Origin: Streptomyces sp. ISL-96
Lineage (GTDB): Bacteria; Actinomycetota; Actinomycetes; Streptomycetales; Streptomycetaceae
NCBI RefSeq assembly: GCF_018614035.1
Contig: NZ_JAGGPA010000010.1
Coordinates: 1 to 64,000 of the forward strand
Length of the DNA stretch: 64,000 nt
Reading direction: 5' to 3'
Part shown: positions 59,613 to 64,000 of the stretch, one piece after another
How positions within the stretch are numbered: the stretch's first letter is position 1
How the letters are laid out: every line of letters starts with the position of its first letter
The notes under the pieces: generated by a model
The model's database searches: none
What the model saw: only the letters and a program-made list of their open reading frames with translations
What the model was told of the DNA's origin: nothing
Made by a program: the position numbers and the translations under genes

Positions 59613-59652
59613 ACGAAGAGAACGAACAGAACGAATAAGACGAACAGGACGA
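59613..59652 (+). repeat. 9-bp tandem repeat
   Basis: About four copies of ACGAANAGA (ACGAAGAGA, ACGAACAGA, ACGAATAAG, ACGAACAGG). It is purine-rich on the plus strand and follows directly after the hairpin at 59573-59600. Function unknown. Confidence 0.5.
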
Positions 59653-59817
59653 CCCCCCAGGCCGTACCAGTGCGACGGGCGCATCCCCTGCCCCCTCCCC
59701 GACCGAACCGGCAGACCGGTCGGCGGCCCTCACATCAAGTGCTTCGGTTCACAGCCTGGCACGGGATCCGTCCGGTCGCTGGGATTCCGGAGGATCCCCG
59801 GACCGGCCCCAGCGGCC

Positions 59818-60591
59818 ATGGGGCCGGGGGTCATTGCCGCAGGAGCGCCGGTGTCACCGCTTGGCGACGAAAACGTGCGAGGCCACCTCGGCACCGAGCT
59901 CCGCGGCCTCGCCACTGCTGCCGACAAGCACCCCGCCGGGAGACTCCGTCACACTCACGACCGAACCGGGCTGTACGCCCGCACGTCGCAGCGTGTACAT
60001 CAGCTGGGCGTCCGTCTGGATCGGCTCCCCGATCCGGCGTACGACGACGGTCTTGCCCTCCGGGCCGGGTGCCAAATCGTTCAGGCTGACCATGTTGTCG
60101 TCCAGGAACGGGTCCGCCTCGGCCTTCTCGCCAAGCTCCTCCAGGCCGGGGATCGGGTTGCCGTACGGAGACTCCGTCGGGTGACGCAGCAGCTCCAGGA
60201 CGCGCCGCTCCACCGCCTCACTCATCACGTGCTCCCAGCGGCACGCCTCCGCGTGGACCTGCTCCCACTCCAGGCCGATCACGTCGACGAGCAGACACTC
60301 GGCGAGCCGGTGCTTGCGCATCACGCGAGTCGCGAGCTTGCGGCCCTCGTCGGTCAGCTCCAGGTGACGGTCGCCCGCCACTGTCACCAGACCGTCGCGC
60401 TCCATACGCGCCACGGTCTGGCTCACTGTCGGTCCGCTCTGGTCGAGCCGCTCGGCGATACGGGCGCGCATGGGGACCACGCCTTCTTCCTCGAGCTCGA
60501 GGATGGTGCGGAGATACATCTCCGTTGTGTCGATCAGTCCGGACATACGTGCCCCTCGATTACTCGTGCGCTGGCCCTGACCCAATTCTGA
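59818..60591 (+). CDS. Antisense reading frame over dmdR1 (possible adm counterpart)
   Basis: 257 aa frame that covers the whole dmdR1 gene on the opposite strand. In S. coelicolor an antiparallel gene (adm) overlapping dmdR1 has been reported to affect siderophore and antibiotic production, and this frame has the same placement. Against it, high-GC genes routinely leave open antisense frames, and the protein (rich in His, Arg and Leu) has no recognisable domain. I list it because of the precedent only. Confidence 0.3.
   Translation: MGPGVIAAGAPVSPLGDENVRGHLGTELRGLATAADKHPAGRLRHTHDRTGLYARTSQRVHQLGVRLDRLPDPAYDDGLALRAGCQIVQADHVVVQERVRLGLLAKLLQAGDRVAVRRLRRVTQQLQDAPLHRLTHHVLPAARLRVDLLPLQADHVDEQTLGEPVLAHHASRELAALVGQLQVTVARHCHQTVALHTRHGLAHCRSALVEPLGDTGAHGDHAFFLELEDGAEIHLRCVDQSGHTCPSITRALALTQF
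59854..60546 (-). CDS. dmdR1: DtxR-family iron-dependent repressor (DmdR1-like)
   Basis: 231 aa. An N-terminal winged helix (DTTEMYLRTILELEEEGVVP, then IAERLDQSGPTVSQTVARM) is followed by the metal-binding/dimerisation domain (HRLAECLLVDVIGLEWEQVHAEACRWEHVMS, with Cys/Glu/His ligands) and a C-terminal SH3-like domain from about 150. DmdR1 represses siderophore and iron-uptake genes when Fe2+ is bound. GAGGGG lies 5 nt before the ATG. It is divergent from the SIS-domain gene, as I recall for SCO4394/SCO4393, with a DasR-like site between them. Confidence 0.9.
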   Translation of the reverse strand: MSGLIDTTEMYLRTILELEEEGVVPMRARIAERLDQSGPTVSQTVARMERDGLVTVAGDRHLELTDEGRKLATRVMRKHRLAECLLVDVIGLEWEQVHAEACRWEHVMSEAVERRVLELLRHPTESPYGNPIPGLEELGEKAEADPFLDDNMVSLNDLAPGPEGKTVVVRRIGEPIQTDAQLMYTLRRAGVQPGSVVSVTESPGGVLVGSSGEAAELGAEVASHVFVAKR

Positions 60592-60643
60592 CGCATAGCG
60601 CTGACAACCGCGCCGCGCCGACCGGAAGCCGTATTGACACGGC

Positions 60644-60659
60644 ACTGGTCCAGACCGCA
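60644..60659. promoter_or_regulatory. DasR-responsive-element-like site
   Basis: ACTGGTCCAGACCGCA matches 13 of 16 positions of the dre consensus ACTGGTCTAGACCACT. It lies between dmdR1 and the SIS-domain gene, beside a TTGACA (60634-60639) that could be the -35 box for the latter. Confidence 0.6.
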
Positions 60660-60722
60660 ACGTGATCCGCGCCACCGTCGCACGACACTCGCACGATGTA
60701 CCGCTGGAAAGGGCCCTGCGCG

Positions 60723-61478
60723 ATGAGCGAAAGCAAACTGGCCGGTCAGTTCTTCGACGCCGCGATCGGGCTGCTGCACCGCGTCCGCGACGAGGAGGCC
60801 CAGAACATCGCCGCCGCCGGCGCCGCCATCGCCGACGCGGTGGCGGCGGAAGGGCGGCTCTTCGCCTTCGGCGCCGGCCACTCCTCGCTGGCCGCCCAGG
60901 ACGTCGTCTACCGGGCCGGCGGCCTCGCCCTGATGAACCTGCTCGCCGTTCCGGGGACCGTCGGCGTGGACGTCATGCCCGCCACCCTGGGCTCCGCCCT
61001 GGAACGCGTCGACGGACTCGCGGCGGCCGTGCTGGACAGCAGCCCCGCCAAGCCGGGCGACGTACTGGTGATCATCTCGCTGTCGGGGCGCAACGCGCTG
61101 CCGGTGGAGATGGCGATGAACGCGCGGGCGCTCGGCCTGAAGGTCATCGGCGTGACCTCGGTGGCGTACACGCGAGAGACGAAGTCCCGGCACGTCTCGG
61201 GAACGTACCTCAAGGACCATTGCGACATCGTCCTCGACAGCAAGATCGCGGTCGGCGACGCGGAGCTGACGGCGCCGGGCATCGAGGCGCCCTTCGCGCC
61301 CGCGTCGACTGTCGTGACGAGCGCTCTGGTGCAGGCCGTCATGGCGACCGCCGCGGGCGACCTCGCGGAGCGCGGCATCGAACCGCCGTTGCTGCGCTCG
61401 GGCAACGTCGACGGCGGCCACGAATGGAACGGCCGCGTGATGACGGAGTACCGCGACCGGATCTTCTACCGGCACTGA
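60723..61478 (+). CDS. SIS-domain sugar-phosphate-binding protein
   Basis: 251 aa. The sugar isomerase domain shows LFAFGAGHSSLAAQDVVYRAGG (about 42-63) and ISLSGRNALPVEMAMNA (about 116-132), the phosphosugar-binding loop. It resembles SCO4393-type and YhhA/MurQ-related SIS proteins; the substrate may be an amino-sugar phosphate, in line with the DasR-like site upstream. The ATG at 60723 begins the conserved region. Confidence 0.86.
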   Translation: MSESKLAGQFFDAAIGLLHRVRDEEAQNIAAAGAAIADAVAAEGRLFAFGAGHSSLAAQDVVYRAGGLALMNLLAVPGTVGVDVMPATLGSALERVDGLAAAVLDSSPAKPGDVLVIISLSGRNALPVEMAMNARALGLKVIGVTSVAYTRETKSRHVSGTYLKDHCDIVLDSKIAVGDAELTAPGIEAPFAPASTVVTSALVQAVMATAAGDLAERGIEPPLLRSGNVDGGHEWNGRVMTEYRDRIFYRH

Positions 61479-61491
61479 TCAGGTCGTCGCC

Positions 61492-62697
61492 CTACGTTCC
61501 CGGGAACGTCACCCGTACGGTCAGCCCGCCACCCGGGTTGGCCACGGCCGCCGTCAGCGCTCCGTGGGCGCGCGCTATGGACGCCACGATGGACAGCCCC
61601 AGCCCCGCCCCCTCACCCGGCGCGTGGTGGCGCTCCCTCGCGCGGCGGAACGGCTCGAAAAGGCGCGGCACCGTAGCGGGCGGGACGACGGGGCCCGTGT
61701 TGGAGACCTCCAGGCCGTCAGGGGACACACGGAGCCGCACCCGGCCCCCTGGGTGGTTGTGGCGGATCGCGTTAGCGGCGAGGTTGTGGACGAGGTGTTC
61801 GAGCAGGACCGCGTCTCCCCGTACCGTCAGCGGCTGCGCCGAAGCCTCCACCGTGATGCCCAGACACCGGGCGTCCTCGGTCAGCCCCGTCGCCACCGTG
61901 CGGGCGATCGCGTCCAGCGCGGCGGGTTCACGGCGCTGGAGCCCCTGGTCGGAGACCGCGAGAAGCAGCAGGCCCTCGATGAGCTGCTCGCTCTCCCCCG
62001 CCGTCTCGATGAGCTTCTCGCGGATACGGGCGACCTTCTCCGGCGACGGTTCGTCGGCCAGTCCGATCTCTGCCGCTGCCCGCTGCACGGCGAGGGACGT
62101 CCGCAGTTCGTGGGCGGCGTTGGCGGCGAAGCGCTGCTGGGCGGAGACCAGTTGCTCTATCCGGTCGAGCATTCCGTCGAAGGTGTCGGCGAGTTCCTTG
62201 AGCTCGCCGGGCGGCGCCTTGAGGGCGAGACGTTCGTGGAGGTTCTCGCCCGACAGCCGGCGCGCCCGCGCGGTGATCACCCCGACCGGCCGGAGCACCC
62301 TGCCCGCCATCCACCAGGCCAGCGCCACGGAGGCGGCCGAGAAGAGGGCGAGCGCCACGCCGGACACCGTCAGCAGGCTCTCCAGTGCGGCGTCCTCGGC
62401 CGCGTTGCTGATCCGCCGGGTCGCCGCGTACTCCGCCGCCACACCCCGGCCGAGGTCGACGGGGGCGCCCGGTTCCGCCCGCCGGGCGGGGGCCGCTTCC
62501 CGCCAGTCCGGGTCGCGGTCCGGGTCCGTGCCCGGGACGGCGAGGTCGGCGTACGGCACCGTCGTGGTGACCGCCGTGCTGATGCTGGAGTGCAGTGCGT
62601 CCCGTACGAGGAGGTAGACGAAGCCGATCAGCAGGGCTCCGGCCAGTACGAGCAGGCCGCCGTAGAGCGCCGTCAGACGCCCGCGCTCACTCGTCAT
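61492..62697 (-). CDS. Sensor histidine kinase
   Basis: 401 aa. Two transmembrane helices (about 10-30 and 108-130) flank a periplasmic domain of about 75 residues. A HAMP linker (LRPVGVITARARRLSG), H-box AANAAHELRTSLAVQ (His about 194), N-box HNLAANAIRHNHPGG and G-box GAGLGLSIV follow. The H-box has Ser where most relatives have Pro. Its ATG overlaps the stop of the response-regulator gene (ATGA). It is probably the sensor for the adjacent lipoprotein or efflux genes beyond the window. Confidence 0.9.
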   Translation of the reverse strand: MTSERGRLTALYGGLLVLAGALLIGFVYLLVRDALHSSISTAVTTTVPYADLAVPGTDPDRDPDWREAAPARRAEPGAPVDLGRGVAAEYAATRRISNAAEDAALESLLTVSGVALALFSAASVALAWWMAGRVLRPVGVITARARRLSGENLHERLALKAPPGELKELADTFDGMLDRIEQLVSAQQRFAANAAHELRTSLAVQRAAAEIGLADEPSPEKVARIREKLIETAGESEQLIEGLLLLAVSDQGLQRREPAALDAIARTVATGLTEDARCLGITVEASAQPLTVRGDAVLLEHLVHNLAANAIRHNHPGGRVRLRVSPDGLEVSNTGPVVPPATVPRLFEPFRRARERHHAPGEGAGLGLSIVASIARAHGALTAAVANPGGGLTVRVTFPGT

Positions 62698-63359
62698 GCC
62701 GCACGACCGACCCGGTAGCCCGCGCCCGGGACCGTCTCGATCACCTGCGGCTCACCCAGCTTCGCGCGCAGTTTGCTGAGGGTGACGCGGACCGCGTTGG
62801 TGCGGTAGCTGGTGTCCTCCTCCCACACCTGCTCGATCAGGTCGTCGCCGCTGACCACCGCCCCGTCGGCGCGCATGAGGGTCTCCAGTACGGCGAATTC
62901 CTTCCGCGAGAGCGCGAGGTAGCGGCCGTCCCTGCTGACCTGCCGGCGGGCGGTGTCCAGGACCAGTCCCGCGCGTTCGAGGACCGGGGGCAGTGCGGGC
63001 CGGGCGCGCCGGCCGAGCGCCAGGACGCGGGCGAGCAGTTCGTCGTACGCGAACGGCTTGGTGAGGTAGTCGTCGGCGCCGAGGCCCAGGCCGTCGACCC
63101 GATCCCGTACCGCCCCCGAGGCCGTCAGCATCAGGATGCGGGTCAGCAGCCGCCGCTCGACGACCTTGCGGCACACGTCGTCGCCGTGCAGCCCCGGCAG
63201 ATCGCGGTCCAGGACCAGTACGTCGTACTCGCCCAGCCCGAGTTTGCGCAGGGCCGTCAGGCCGTCGGGCGCCACGTCCACCGCGATCGCGTCGCGGCGC
63301 AAGCCCTCGGCGATCATCTCGGCCAGAAATGCCTCGTCCTCCACCAGCAGCACACGCAT
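62694..63359 (-). CDS. OmpR-family response regulator
   Basis: 221 aa. The receiver domain (acidic pair EDE 7-9, phospho-acceptor DRDLPG Asp about 51, Lys in LTKPF about 101) is joined to a winged-helix DNA-binding domain (about 128-221, LSRKEFAVLETLMRADGAVVS). It is co-transcribed with the histidine kinase and divergent from a lipoprotein gene. A CGTTCC-N2-GGAACG palindrome (63426-63439) in the divergent region is a plausible binding site. Confidence 0.9.
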   Translation of the reverse strand: MRVLLVEDEAFLAEMIAEGLRRDAIAVDVAPDGLTALRKLGLGEYDVLVLDRDLPGLHGDDVCRKVVERRLLTRILMLTASGAVRDRVDGLGLGADDYLTKPFAYDELLARVLALGRRARPALPPVLERAGLVLDTARRQVSRDGRYLALSRKEFAVLETLMRADGAVVSGDDLIEQVWEEDTSYRTNAVRVTLSKLRAKLGEPQVIETVPGAGYRVGRAA

Positions 63360-63425
63360 GCGCTCTGTGTACCTGAAGGGGACCTTTCGGCGATGTAAGC
63401 GTCCGGCTTGAGAGAAACGAAATGC

Positions 63426-63439
63426 CGTTCCTTGGAACG
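63426..63439. promoter_or_regulatory. Palindrome CGTTCC-N2-GGAACG in the divergent promoter region
   Basis: CGTTCCTTGGAACG lies between the response-regulator start (63359) and the lipoprotein start (63472). The same arm/spacer pattern occurs at 41371, 42086 and 61495. Confidence 0.45.
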
Positions 63440-63471
63440 CTCGCGGTGTCCCCCTCAGAAGGAGAAAAACC

Positions 63472-63987
63472 ATGAGCACCAGGACACCCGCCCGTTCCCG
63501 TACACGCTCCGCGGCCTTCGCCTCAGGATTCGCCGCGATCGCCCTCTTCACCTCGGCCTGCTCCGGCGGCAGCGGCAGCGGCAATGACACATCGCAGGAC
63601 TCCGGTACGAACGCGGGCAAGGCCAGCGACGACGCGGCCAAGCACCGCAAGTGTCTGCGTGACAACGGGCTCGACGTCCCCGACCCCAAGCCGGGCGAGG
63701 ACGAGCGCGGCATGACGATCAGCGGCGACGGGTTGAGCAAGGAAGCCATGGAGAAGGCGCTGAAGGCATGCTCCGGGAAGGGCGGGCCGGGCTCGGCGCG
63801 GGCGGGGATCACCCAGGCCGACAAGGACAAGATGCTCAAGCACGCCCAGTGCATGCGCAAGAACGGCTACAACATGCCCGATCCGAAGTTCGACGGCGGG
63901 ATGACGGAAGCGCTGCCGATACCGAAGGGCGTCGAGAAGGAGAAGTTCGAGAAGGCCAACAAGGCCTGCGAAAGCATCATGCGATGA
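63472..63987 (+). CDS. Lipoprotein with duplicated Cys motif
   Basis: 171 aa. Signal sequence ending in the lipobox FTSAC near residue 30, then a Gly/Ser/Asp-rich spacer. The mature domain is two related units: HRKCLRDNGLDVPDPKPG ... LKACSG and HAQCMRKNGYNMPDPKFDG ... NKACES, each with two Cys. This looks like an internal duplication. It is divergent from a two-component system. AGAAGGAG precedes the ATG. I do not recognise a named family; an extracytoplasmic sensor or transporter accessory is possible, since such genes often precede HlyD/ABC-type export genes. Confidence 0.8.
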   Translation: MSTRTPARSRTRSAAFASGFAAIALFTSACSGGSGSGNDTSQDSGTNAGKASDDAAKHRKCLRDNGLDVPDPKPGEDERGMTISGDGLSKEAMEKALKACSGKGGPGSARAGITQADKDKMLKHAQCMRKNGYNMPDPKFDGGMTEALPIPKGVEKEKFEKANKACESIMR

Positions 63988-64000
63988 AGGCGCGCAGGAC

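Noticed and set aside
1..64000. Many long open frames antisense or out of frame with the listed genes
   Set aside because: High GC removes stop codons in other frames. These frames have unnatural composition (Arg/Pro/Ala/Gly-rich) and no domains. Only the frame over dmdR1 is kept, because of precedent.
1..64000. rRNA, tRNA, CRISPR arrays, replication origin
   Set aside because: No matching sequence patterns were found. The two DnaA boxes near 11.85 kb are too few, and the context lacks dnaA/dnaN.

Overview
The window is a high-GC actinobacterial chromosome segment, almost certainly Streptomyces. Third codon positions are strongly G/C-rich, GTG starts and ATGA/GTGA overlaps are common, and several Streptomyces-typical families are present: an XRE/DUF5753 plus DUF397 pair, an HtpX/PspAB pair, a SCO4402-family protein, a DmdR1-type iron repressor next to a SIS-domain protein, and an NsdA-like regulator. 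I saw no rRNA, tRNA, CRISPR array or intact insertion sequence; one transposase fragment lies at the left edge.

Regions. (1) 1-660: remnants (transposase tail, PIN-like tail). (2) 660-45,546: catabolic genes interspersed with unrelated housekeeping or accessory genes. The catabolic set comprises two acyl-CoA synthetases, one ADP-forming acyl-CoA synthetase, two thiolase/lipid-transfer-like proteins, two DUF35 proteins, two crotonases, four acyl-CoA dehydrogenases, an SDR, a zinc alcohol dehydrogenase, a cyclase-family hydrolase, an amidohydrolase-family protein, a flavin reductase and a DoxX protein. The combination resembles steroid or other polycyclic acyl-CoA degradation (FadD3, Ltp2/ChsH2 and FadE families), but no ring-cleavage enzyme is in view, so the substrate is unknown. 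(3) Islands within it: serine hydrolase, Ser/Thr kinase with PQQ propeller, HtpX/PspAB, two toxin-antitoxin-like pairs (18.4-20.2 kb), a secreted Cys-rich protein with a three-gene ABC operon (22.1-25.2 kb), and an ECF41 sigma factor with its oxidoreductase partner (25.4-26.9 kb). (4) 45.5-55.9 kb: EF-hand protein, STAS protein, ECF sigma/anti-sigma pair, purU, solute-binding lipoprotein, Gln/Pro-rich membrane protein, NsdA-like regulator. (5) 55.9-64 kb: ABC transporter, alpha/beta hydrolase, dmdR1, SIS protein, two-component system, lipoprotein.

The main observation is a dispersed palindrome, CTGAC-N5-GTCAG. It occurs eleven times, always in an intergenic promoter region and always next to a gene of the catabolic set: seven copies are perfect in both half-sites and four have one mismatch. 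It is as expected for the operator of one (probably TetR-family) repressor controlling at least nine transcription units over 40 kb. It does not match the KstR or KstR2 motifs as I know them. A tetR gene at 12,003 is the nearest candidate regulator. Other points of note are an amidohydrolase with a large in-frame internal deletion, the secreted-protein/ABC cassette bordering a truncated monooxygenase gene, a DasR-like site and an antisense reading frame at dmdR1, and a second palindrome (CGTTCC-N2-GGAACG, four copies).
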